Shown here in pieces: positions 34,230 through 45,500 of a DNA stretch of 64,000 nucleotides. The stretch is from NCBI RefSeq assembly GCF_000001735.4, contig NC_003076.8, positions 13,953,835 through 14,017,834 on the forward strand. The letters run 5' to 3'. Within the stretch, counting starts at the first letter, position 1; each line of letters begins with the position of its first letter. The DNA comes from Arabidopsis thaliana. Lineage: Eukaryota > Streptophyta > Magnoliopsida > Brassicales > Brassicaceae. Made by a program: the position numbers and the translations under genes. Under the pieces are notes generated by a model, which searched no databases, was not told the DNA's origin, and worked only from the letters and a program-made list of their open reading frames with translations.

Positions 34230-34740
34230 TTCATACATACAATATACATTGATCGGATATAGTTTTAGAGTAGGTTCCGAGTTCCAAAACAAAGTGAACT
34301 ATACTGAGTATTTCAACATAGAAAAGTTATAAAATTGACATCCTTTGCAAAGTAAAAGCCATATCATAACAAAAAAATCGGAACATTTAACCGAAAACAG
34401 AGACAACCCACAAAAGAAGAAGAAGAATGCTAAAATTGAGAAGCACTGATGGAGTTGGTCGAAGGGGACCAAACGGAAGGGAATATATCTTCTATAGACT
34501 GCTTACGAGTTATGAATTGAGTTGCGTCAACGTGTGATTCTGATCCGGCTGAAGGAAAGGCCGCTTCATGTGAATACGCACATGGTTCCTTGTACGCCTC
34601 TCTTTCCGAAACGTTGGCTGCAACTTCGTATGATTGTATTTGTAGCGGGCCTAGCGGCATTAGTTTCAGATGGCTGATGATTTTCTTGAAATTTTTTGGT
34701 GGAAGCGAATTAGAGATAACATACTTCGGAGGATATGCAT
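34230..34740 (-). pseudogene. 3' end of an unidentified host gene
   Basis: On the minus strand an uninterrupted frame runs from upstream of 34660 (AYPPKYVISNSLPPKNFKKI) into LMPLGPLQIQSYEVAANVSE, ITRKQSIEDIFPSVW and a stop after NSISASQF at 34430. About 200 bases of typical 3' UTR-like DNA follow. It has the feel of a real C-terminus but no start, and I do not recognise the protein. It abuts the PHYC fragment tail to tail, so both may have been brought together by one capture event. Confidence 0.5.
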
Positions 34741-34974
34741 TTTAATAACATATTTATAAGTTTTGAGTATCGCATATTACGAAAACGAAAGCATTTGAAA
34801 GATTCGAGATTTCACTATCGAAAGTGGGGGAAGACACGCAAAACACAAGAAGATAAACACGGAATGAGGAAACATTACTGAAAGTAAAAGGAAAGAAGAA
34901 GTAAAAGGTCAATGAAAGCGACTGCTAGATATTAATATCGCTAAGCCCGGCCCGTTAACAACCGGCCCTTCTAT

Positions 34975-35115
34975 AACAAAGCATCGTTTTATTAAAAAAC
35001 AAAGATGGAAAACTGTGTCAATAGGGAGTTGAACTGCTGACCTACTTACACACAAGAGACTTTGAGCTATGATAATAATCTCATATATAATTAACAGCGC
35101 ATATATATATATATA
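34975..35115 (-). repeat. tRNA-like repeat, copy 1 (possible SINE)
   Basis: On the minus strand: TATATGCGCTGTTA, then TAGCTCAAAGTCTC (A-box-like), GTAGGTCAGCAGTTCAACTCC (B-box-like), and TTAATAAAACGA. It matches the plus-strand copy at 37264 over about 140 bp. There is no clear target duplication. Confidence 0.55.
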
Positions 35116-35179
35116 CACAAATAAATAACAATATATAATTAATTTAAAATCTATGCAATTTTCTTTTTATCATCAGTTT

Positions 35180-36240
35180 TTATTTAAATCTCAAAAGAGA
35201 TAATTCTAAGGAATATTATTTACATAAGTGACATGAAACGGTTCGGTACAAACTTTTCGTGTCAAATTGCCAGTTTTAACATTTACATTACGAGAAATAA
35301 TAGATAAAGAGAAACTTGTGAATTCTTTCTTGTCGCTCTGAAAATCCTCCAAATATGCTGAAAACATCGGTCATTCGGTTGGAGAAGACATCGTCTGCAC
35401 CAGGTCTATAAAAAAGCTATATCTTGGTTGTCGGCACCAATCATACACTTCATCGCCTAGAGTAGAGCTTCGACTTTAGTGTGGACTGGAGATAGACTTC
35501 TACGAAGATTTGCAACTCCCATGGTTGGCGACTCTACATTTGATGACTTACAGTTCCTAAAAACTTATAACTTTCTTTGCATGATTCGTCAACAAAGCAG
35601 CAGAATCCTTAATATATATTATCATGTGAGATATCCCTCACCCAAATTTGTTTTTCCGATCCCAAGGAGCTGTGATTTTCACAATGAAGCTCAACTTGAG
35701 CTAATTGCCACGATTGTACCTTTTTCAGCTAAACATAATACCTCTAACGGATCTTTATCCACATTCTCTAATATTTTTTTCATTCTTTGCTTTTCAATGT
35801 AGAATCGAATTATGAAAGTATTCTTGAGAATAAGTGATCCAAATTCGCATAAATAGAAGTCGTGAGAAAAATCTCTGGGACAGTAGGAATCTGTGAAAGA
35901 GTTCATATCTGTCTCGATGGGTGACATTGGAAAAGTGTATGGTTAATTGTTTCCTCTAGTGCGTCACACCTAGCATATTCTGAATCACAATTTATATCTC
36001 TTTTCTGCAAATTCTCCGTTACCAGCACAAAACCTAATAATATTTGTCACAAAAATGACGTAACTTAGACGGACACTGTACTTTCCAAGTATGTACTTTT
36101 AATGCTTTGATTTCTGGGCCAAATAAAGGTAAATTTTCATCCAAATTTTTTAACTGCTTTGTATGATAACCAGATTTAACTGTATATATTCCGGATTTTG
36201 TAAAATACAGGATTTCGTGAAATACCAACCTAGAGTATCC
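35180..36240 (-). pseudogene. Decayed LINE 3' half (zf-RVT to RNase H)
   Basis: On the minus strand, ILYFTKSGIYTVKSGYHTKQ and IKALKVHTWKVQCPSKLRHF are the zf-RVT region that follows LINE reverse transcriptases. Further on, DNA at 35220-35550 is a diverged copy of the RNase H end seen intact at 29476-29862, with stops. A frame upstream (to about 36340) gives LLKELFDPENIQ, a stop, then ISALHLGASTKEDTLGW, so the LINE extends into the duplicated block. Many lesions. Confidence 0.8.
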
Positions 36241-36594
36241 TCCTTCGTTGACGCACCCAAGTGTAATGCACTTATCTACTGAATATTTTCTGGATCAAAT
36301 AGCTCCTTTAAAAGATTAATATTCCAAAATTTTGACTGGCTACATGATTTTTAACTTTTAAAGATGAATCAATATTAGACCCAATACTTATTGCTGATCT
36401 GGAAATACCAACCTAGAGTATCCTCCTTCGTTGACGCACCCAAGTGTAATGCACTTATCTACTGAACATTTTATGGATCAAAGCGCTCCTTTAAAAGATT
36501 AATATTTCAAAATTTTGACTGGCTATCTACATGATTTTTAACTTTTAAAGATGAATCAATATTAGACCCAATACTTATTGCTGATCTGGAAAAT
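36221..36594. repeat. About 185-bp tandem duplication within the LINE remnant
   Basis: Units starting at 36221 and 36404 share AATACCAACCTAGAGTATCC, CGTTGACGCACCCAAGTGTA, and TTAGACCCAATACTTATTGC. The second has a 4-base insertion and a few substitutions. The duplication includes LINE coding sequence. Confidence 0.95.
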
Positions 36595-36832
36595 TGAGCT
36601 GAAATTCAATGTTTCTCCCAAACTGAGATGGACTCCTCAGAACAGACTCTTTTATTAACCAGAGATTTAGCTGAATATATACTTCTCGAGCCATAGGATG
36701 GATAATATGATTTTATATTTCATTTAGCTGAACAGACTCTTTTATTTCTGAAAATATCTCCCTTTAAAAACCTTCACTGAAAGAGAATATGGAACCGTAA
36801 TCTATTAAATATACTTAGCATAGATACTTATT

Positions 36833-37133
36833 TAGAAATTTTAAATATTGAATTCTCTTCTATATTTGAAAAATTATTCTTTCCTAAATTATAAAAAAGA
36901 AACTTAGAGAATATAAAAAATTAGATGTATGAACTAAAATTTATACAATCCTTCTCATATAAATATAGAATTAAGGATTGTATTAATTTTAGGATTAAGG
37001 GTTGTAGAAACTCATATATTTACTTTTATATATTTCTTAAGTTTCAGTTTTAAAAAAAAAAAATTATTTAGGAAAGAATAATTTCCAAATATAAAAGAAA
37101 TCTTTATATATAATATTAAGTATTTGAAATTTC
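36833..37133. mobile_element. Foldback element (long inverted repeat)
   Basis: The left arm (about 36833-36958) and right arm (about 36973-37133) are inverted copies. Both arms contain ATTATTCTTTCCTAAAT and AATACAATCCTT-type blocks, and the loop is short. Arms are AT-rich and about 80 percent alike by eye. Target duplications are not clear. It looks like a foldback MITE. Confidence 0.7.
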
Positions 37134-37263
37134 AAACTATATGTTTAATATTTGTATATTTCTTTTGTGAATTATTTTTGTATATGTGTTGTTTTTTTTG
37201 TTTTGTTTTGTTATTTTTTATTTATTTCATATATTTTAATTTATTGAATATTATTATTTGTTT

Positions 37264-37405
37264 GTATATATATATGCGCTGTTAGTATTATACCAAACTG
37301 TTGTCATAAATCAACGGTAGAGAGTCTCTTATATGTGCATTAGCTCAGCAGTTTGATTCCCTGTTGATGCAGTCTTCCATCATTGTTTTCTAATAAAACG
37401 ACGTC
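37264..37405 (+). repeat. tRNA-like repeat, copy 2 (possible SINE)
   Basis: TATATGCGCTGTTAGTATTA, then GAGAGTCTCTTATATGTGCA, TTAGCTCAGCAGTTTGATTC and TAATAAAACGACGTC. It is the plus-strand counterpart of the copy ending at 34975. Confidence 0.55.
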
Positions 37406-37970
37406 ATTTTGATTTAACATATAATTATAACGAAAAGTTCATTCCGTTTACGAAAACTTAACAACATGTCCGAAATGACCAAGTCAACGAAACTAAGTTA
37501 TTTTATTAAAAACTCAAACTAAACTTTATGATTGAATTCTCAGATTTTTGAAAATTGTTTAAATGTCTAAGTTTTCGTTGATTTCAGAAGGAAAAAAGAT
37601 TGCTAGCTATACGAAGTATAGTAGAATGCATGGTCACACATGCCAACTATACTATTGTATCCTCAGCTACATGAAGTAGATGTATTACATGACCACATGT
37701 CTAAACTATATAATGTCATGTGGTTAACATCCTAAACATACAATTCCGGTACACCAATGGTTTGACTCCGGCAAAAACTAACGTTGACCAGCAAAAATAT
37801 TTAGAATATATTATTTATTTATTTATTAATTTTAAAACAAAAATAATAAGAAAAACACATTCCACATTTTGTATATAAATTTTAATGTATTAATTCTTAT
37901 AATAGTTATTTTATCAATTTCAAAATTAAAGTAAATGTGTAATAAAAACTATCAATAAACTTTAAACAGA
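37406..37970. other. Unassigned, no gene
   Basis: I see no reading frame or recognisable transposon end here. Pairs such as CTAGCTATACGAAGTATAG and AGCTACATGAAGTAGATG suggest a partial internal duplication. Confidence 0.3.
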
Positions 37971-37974
37971 TAAA

Positions 37975-38630
37975 TTTCACGGGATGAGGTTATATAGTGG
38001 GACGAGTTTGGATCGATATTAATACCAGATGGTATACTATGGATGAAATCCTAGAATTAACAATCAAAATACAATTATATAATTTGAAAAACTAAACAAA
38101 AATATTATTATTAACATAACAAATATAATTTTAAATTTCAAAAAAACAAAATTTATAAATTCATTACAAGGTGTATCATAGTATCATACAAAAAAAATAA
38201 TAGCATCTATCTATAGATCATCTTAAAAATAAAAATTTAATTTTTTATTTAATAAAAATATAGACTTATGATCATTGTATTTCTTGAAGATGTTATTTCT
38301 ATATAAATAATATTAATTAAAAGAAAAATCTCTAATTTTTTAACCAAAATATTAACCCACGGGTCAATATCTACGTAATACAAGTTTTAAATTTTTATTC
38401 CCTCTAAAACAAAACTCAAACTACAAACAAACAAATACTGCATTTTAATAATAAATTAATATACAATAAATATCCAAAAATAAAACATGAATTACCCAAC
38501 CTTTAAATGTGTCAAAAATATATTATCATATACAAATAATAATTCTTATAACAAAATATCTATAACTTTTCAATAAATATATTTTCGGTATACTACGGAT
38601 CAAAATTTGATTTTTTACTATTAGAGGTAT
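37975..38630 (+). mobile_element. Helitron-like repeat segment
   Basis: It carries the recurring unit TTTCACGGGATGAGGTTATA, GGGACGAGTTTGGATCGATA and GATGAAATCCTAGAATTAAC, then decayed ends ACCCACGGGTCAATATCTAC (about 38355) and CGGTATACTACGGATCAAAA (about 38585). No coding sequence. Confidence 0.55.
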
Positions 38631-39590
38631 GTTTTAGCATAATAATATAATTTAACATAATACATTGGTGGGAGTATGAAAAAGAAAACCATTTTCGAGC
38701 ACAAGCAAACTATATGACGCCAGCGATTTATGGCTTCACTGTGACCCTTTCAAATGATTTCTAGAGAGGTTAGGATTTTCAATTGATTGTTGGTTGCTGA
38801 TTAAGACACTTTGATTGATGAAAATGACGTTTATACTTCGATCGATTGTTTAATTGTAGTGGATTGGGCCAAAAAACCATAAATATATGTTGACCATCGT
38901 ATGAAGAAGCTATTTTAGATATTATTTTAAAGAAGGAAGAATAATAAAATATAGTAAAAAATTGAATTCAAGGGACAAATTAAAATATATTTATCATGGA
39001 AAATCAGCAGACAAGAAAAAGTCAAATTGTAGTAGAGTTTATAAAGTGAGAATATTATTTATTTACAAGTAATTTGCAAACGCTTAACGTAAAATTTGCC
39101 ATCAGAATCCATAGTCTTATTCTGAGGAAACATATCAAACATATACCTTATATATGACAAAAAAAACTTTCCAAGTCACAAGTTTTTACAATTTACCTTA
39201 TATTTCTAGAAAATACAAATTAATTTTATAAAATAAAAAATTATTATACAATATAAGCTTCATATATATTACAAATTTGTCGGTAGCGAAAAATGTTTAA
39301 ATTACGCATTATCTTTAACTTGATAAAATTAATTATAATATATATTTTTTGAGGTAGAGAGTATAATTGCAAAGATCTGCGATTTGGAAGTTCTTTTTAC
39401 ACAAACCCCTTGTTATCACATCCAAGTTGGATGGAGTTTGAATTTTTTGAAAATGACAAGAAAATTTTGTTCACGAATTTAATCTTAAAATAAAAGCGCT
39501 CAAATTGAACATTACTTGGAATGGAAAACACAAGATACAAACTTTTAGTAAACAATACAAATTAAAGCTTTGAGGACTCTATAACTTTAG
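38631..39590. other. AT-rich intergenic region, no gene
   Basis: Contains the probable 3' UTR of the ankyrin gene at its right edge. I see no other feature. Confidence 0.4.
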
Positions 39591-39593
39591 TCT

Positions 39594-42500
39594 TTAGAGG
39601 TAGAGGCCACTTTTACGTCCATGAAAGAGGAACTTAGACAGATAGGCTGAGCGAAGTGTGTCAAACCAAAGCTGAAAATGCAACACCACAAATGAGAGAG
39701 CCGTGGCAGAAGCCACGTAAACTAAGAGGATTAAGCTCCATTTAGGTTCTTGATCACGGATCAAGATCAATGTCGCTGTGAAGGCAAGAACCATTGAAAT
39801 AATTGAAACAAACAATGCTAAAAGTCCCAACATTAGCTTCGTTGGTAAAGTCGTCTGGAAACTAGCTTCTGCATAACGAGATGTCAGGATTGACAAAAAT
39901 ATCATAATAGATGTCACAGATGATAGGAGGGCAACCGAATCTGATATGATAAACACTTCAAACCAGAACTCCTTTCTAAAAGTAGGGAAGCCTAGTGTTT
40001 TTATGTCGCCACTCGTATCGTTTCCACCAGGTAGAGTAAAGGCAGCTGCAAAGACCACAGTTGCTATCAGTGTTGATACAAGAATGCATGCAGTCGCAGT
40101 TTCTTTCATCCATTTCTCTCCTTCTTTGCGTAAGTTGTCATGCTCTTTCGTAAATAGATCATGCGCCACCTCCTCTTTTTTGTTCTTTGTTTTGATGTAT
40201 ACACGAGGAACTATCTCTTTAACAGCCTGGAAAGTCATTAGAAGTTTTGTAAAGATATATACAAGATGTTAAATTATACCCATTGTGGAATGTGTTTAGC
40301 ATACCTTGTACCAAAGAATCTCTCTTTGCATCTGAAGTGCTGCTCCTGATACAACTTGTAACCTATTTGGAGGTGGTAAACGTGCCACAAGATGCAACAA
40401 GTTGTCGTTGGATTCTTTCTCTTTATACATAGCTATCAAATCTTTGATGGCCCCGAGTTCATAGATTCTATTAAAGATTTTTTCATGACGATTTATAGCA
40501 GCAATGTGGAACAAGCTTTGGTTCTTATGATCCACCGTCCATATCAGATCTGGATAAGAACGAATGAGAATAAGTAAAAGCTCAAGATTTCCAGATTGTG
40601 CAGCATCAAAGAGTAGCATTGGAGATGATCCCACAAATTGCGAAATTTCCTCCACTGGCAATTTTATAACAAAACTCCATAGCTCCTCTACCACCATATG
40701 AGCTAAAGTCCGCATTTTGGCTTCACGAAATACCCCTTTAAAAACTAAATGGAAAGAGTTCTTGTCAGGTGTGATGTTCAAACAAAGGTTTAGACTATAG
40801 GTTATATAATTCTCAAACTTTGGTCACTTCTGAGCACTTGTTCCTACTACTTATATATATATATTTTGATATGAAAAGAATGAGTTAACTAAGAGGTGTA
40901 CTTGTGAGAAACTCGTTACCAAACGACCTGTTCACCCCAAGGTTAATTTGATATTATACCTGTGAGTTTTTGGTCTAAATTCACCAAGTATGAGAAAGAC
41001 TCTATTCGGTATAGAGGGTTCGAAGTTCAAATGAAAAGCAAGGAAGAGATAAGAGTTTCTGGGTCGCTTAGAGGGTTCACTTTATGCGCCAAGTTTGAGA
41101 AACAAAAGGAGATCTCTTCAGCTCTCTCTCATGACATCACTTTGTCGAGTTCGTACAAGCAACAAGAGCAGACAACAAGAATGGTTTCTTCAATCAAGCC
41201 GCCTAAGAGATTGCAGCAATTCAGGCCCGTAATTGCAGCTGGAGCACCTGACTTGTGTAAGGTTCAAGCACGAGCGTGTCGGGTAGCTCTAGATCCTTCT
41301 CTTTGTCTCTTTAAAGGAGTTGGTTGTGTTGTGTTGCTTTGTAAGGTGTGAGAGAAGTTTGTAACAGAGAGAGAAAGTTGTAGAACCCTAAAGGCTCAAG
41401 ATAAGAGCAAGTTCTTAGTGGATTTCCGAGAATATCTCGGCGAGACGTAGGGATTCAAGTTTGAATCCTGAACTCGTTAATTCCTGTGTGTTCTTACTTT
41501 CAAGTTCCGCTTTTTACAAACGAGTGAACAACAAAGTGAGTTGAGAGGTCTGAGATTAGACAAAGTACAACTCGAGAACGTTCTAATCCTCACAGTTTGG
41601 TATCAGAGCTTCCAGGTTACTACCTAGGAGCGAGAAGATCTGCTCAAGATGTCTTCGGGCAGAGCAGAGGTGGAGAAGTTCGACGGAGATGGGGATTACA
41701 TCCTGTGGAAAGAAAAGTTACTGGCTCATATGGAGATGTTGGGACTTTTGGAGGGTCTCGGGGAAGAAGAGGAAGCAGTGGTTGAAGATTCTACCACTGA
41801 GATTAGTGATGGAGGAAACCAAGACCCAGAAACTGCAACTTCTAAACTGGAAGACAAGATCCTCAAAGAAAAAAGAGGAAAAGCCAGATCTACCATCATC
41901 TTGAGCCTGGGAAACAATGTTCTGAGAAAGGTCATCAAACAAAAGACAGCAGCAGGTATGATAAAGGTCCTGGATCAGTTATTTATGGCAAAATCTCTTC
42001 CAAATCGCATTTACTTGAAGCAGAGGCTGTATGGCTACAAGATGAGTGAGAATATGACGATGGAGGAGAATGTTAATGATTTCTTCAAGTTAATATCGGA
42101 CTTGGAAAACGTAAAGGTTGTAGTCCCAGATGAAGATCAAGCCATAGTCTTGCTCATGTCTTTACCAAGACAGTTTGATCAACTGAAGGAGACACTGAAG
42201 TACTGCAAGACTACACTTCATCTCGAAGAAATCACAAGTGCCATAAGGTCTAAGATCTTGGAGTTGGGAGCTAGTGGTAAGCTTCTCAAGAATAACTCAG
42301 ATGGGTTGTTTGTTCAAGACAGAGGCAGATCAGAAACCAGGGGGAAAGGACCGAACAAGAACAAGAGCAGATCTAAGTCAAAGGGAGCAGGAAAAACGTG
42401 TTGGATCTGTGGCAAGGAGGGTCATTTCAAGAAGCAATGCTATGTATGGAAGGAGAGGAACAAGCAAGGTTCCACATCTGAAAGAGGAGAGGCTTCTACT

Positions 42501-45500
42501 GTAACTGCTCGAGTCACTGATGCAGCTGCACTAGTAGTTTCAAGAGCTTTACTTGGCTTTGCTGAAGTCACCCCAGATACATGGATTCTAGACACAGGGT
42601 GTTCCTTCCATATGACCTGTAGAAAGGATTGGATCATAGACTTCAAGGAGACTGCAAGCGGGAAAGTAAGGATGGGCAATGATACTTATTCTGAAGTGAA
42701 AGGAATTGGGGATGTCAGAATCAAGAATGAAGATGGATCTACTATCTTGCTCACTGATGTCAGGTACATACCAGAAATGTCAAAGAACCTCATCTCACTT
42801 GGAACTCTTGAAGATAAAGGCTGCTGGTTCGAATCGAAGAAAGGTATTTTGACTATTTTTAAGAATGATCTTACTGTACTAACTGGAAAGAAAGAGAGTA
42901 CTTTGTATTTTCTCCAGGGAACGACACTTGCAGGTGAAGCCAATGTCATAGACAAAGAAAAGGATGAAACAAGTTTATGGCACAGCAGGCTTGGTCACAT
43001 TGGTGCAAAAGGGCTGCAGGTTTTGGTCAGTAAAGGTCATCTGGATAAGAACATTATGATTAGCTTTGGAGCTGCAAAGCATGTCACAAAAGATAAACTC
43101 GACTATGTGCATTCTGATCTATGGGGATCAACGAATGTACCATTCTCCATTGGTAAGTGTCAGTATTTCATCACTTTCATTGATGATTTTACTAGGAGAA
43201 CTTGGATCTATTTCATTAGAACCAAAGATGAAGCTTTCAGCAAGTTTGTAGAATGGAAAACACAGATTGAAAACCAACAGGACAAGAAGCTCAAGATTCT
43301 CATAACAGATAATGGGCTGGAGTTCTGTAACCAGGAGTTTGATTCATTCTGCAGAAAAGAAGGAGTTATAAGGCACAGGACATGTGCATACACACCACAG
43401 CAGAATGGTGTTGCTGAAAGGATGAACAGGACCATCATGAACAAGGTCAGATGCATGTTAAGTGAATCAGGGTTGGGGAAACAGTTCTGGGCAGAAGCAG
43501 CGTCTACTGCCGTGTTCCTCATCAACAAAAGCCCAAGCTCCTCAATAGAGTTTGATATTCCTGAAGAGAAGTGGACTGGTCATCCACCAGATTACAAGAT
43601 ACTCAAGAAGTTTGGATCAGTTGCTTATATTCATTCAGATCAAGGAAAGCTGAATCCTAGAGCAAAGAAGGGGATTTTTCTCGGATATCCAGATGGTGTA
43701 AAGAGATTCAAAGTGTGGCTGCTAGAAGACAGGAAATGTGTAGTCTCTCGAGACATTGTTTTTCAAGAAAATCAGATGTACAAGGAACTGCAGAAGAATG
43801 ATATGTCTGAGGAAGACAAACAGCTCACTGAAGTAGAAAGGACTCTCATAGAGCTAAAGAATTTGTCTGCAGATGATGAAAATCAGAGTGAAGGAGGAGA
43901 TAATTCAAACCAAGAACAAGCGTCAACAACAAGATCTGCAAGTAAAGACAAACAAGTAGAGGAAACTGATTCTGATGATGATTGTCTAGAGAACTATCTA
44001 CTGGCCAGGGATAGAATTCGAAGACAGATCAGAGCTCCACAGAGATTCGTTGAGGAAGATGACAGCCTTGTTGGGTTTGCATTAACAATGACAGAAGATG
44101 GAGAAGTTTATGAACCAGAAACCTATGAAGAAGCCATGAGAAGTCCAGAATGTGAGAAATGGAAGCAAGCTACCATAGAAGAAATGGACTCCATGAAAAA
44201 GAATGACACATGGGATGTCATTGATAAGCCTGAAGGAAAGAGAGTTATAGGCTGTAAGTGGATATTCAAGAGAAAAGCAGGAATTCCCGGAGTAGAACCA
44301 CCAAGATACAAAGCTAGGCTTGTCGCCAAAGGATTCTCACAAAGAGAAGGCATAGACTATCAGGAGATTTTCTCACCTGTAGTAAAGCACGTGTCAATCA
44401 GGTATCTTTTATCCATTGTGGTTCAATTTGACATGGAATTAGAACAGCTTGATGTTAAGACTGCGTTTTTACATGGGAATCTGGATGAGTATATATTGAT
44501 GAGTCAGCCTGAAGGATATGAAGATGAGGACAGCACAGAAAAAGTCTGTTTGCTAAAGAAATCTCTGTATGGGCTGAAGCAGTCTCCAAGACAGTGGAAT
44601 CAGAGATTTGACTCATTCATGATCAACTCAGGTTATCAAAGAAGCAAGTATAATCCATGTGTCTACACACAGCAACTTAATGATGGATCGTACATCTATC
44701 TACTGTTGTATGTAGATGATATGCTCATTGCATCACAGAACAAAGACCAAATCCAGAAGTTAAAAGAGTCACTCAACAGAGAATTTGAGATGAAGGATTT
44801 AGGGCCTGCAAGAAAGATACTAGGAATGGAAATCACAAGAAACAGAGAACAAGGCATTTTGGACCTGTCTCAGAGTGAGTATGTGGCTGGAGTGTTGAGA
44901 GCTTTTGGGATGGATCAAAGTAAGGTCTCTCAGACGCCACTTGGTGCACACTTCAAGTTAAGAGCCGCAAATGAGAAAACTCTTGCAAGAGATGCTGAGT
45001 ATATGAAGTTGGTTCCCTACCCTAATGCAATTGGAAGTATCATGTACTCTATGATAGGATCAAGGCCAGACTTGGCATATCCTGTGGGGGTTGTAAGCAG
45101 GTTTATGAGTAAACCCTCAAAAGAACACTGGCAAGATGTTAAGTGGGTCATGAGGTACATGAAGGGAACACAAGATACCTGTCTAAGGTTCAAGAAAGAT
45201 GACAAATTTGAAATCAGAGGCTACTGCGATTCAGATTATGCAACTGATTTAGACAGGAGGAGATCGATTACAGGATTTGTATTCACAGCTGGTGGGAATA
45301 CAATAAGCTGGAAGTCGGGTTTACAGAGAGTGGTGGCTCTGTCAACAACAGAAGCTGAATATATGGCCCTTGCAGAGGCAGTTAAAGAAGCCATTTGGCT
45401 AAGAGGGTTAGCTGCAGAGATGGGGTTTGAACAAGATGCAGTAGAAGTTATGTGTGATTCACAGAGTGCCATTGCTTTGTCCAAGAACTCAGTCCACCAT

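Noticed and set aside
40962..41351. 129-codon open frame inside the left LTR, repeated in the right LTR
   Set aside because: It lies wholly in an LTR, has no known domain and lacks independent support. Its duplication simply follows from LTR identity.
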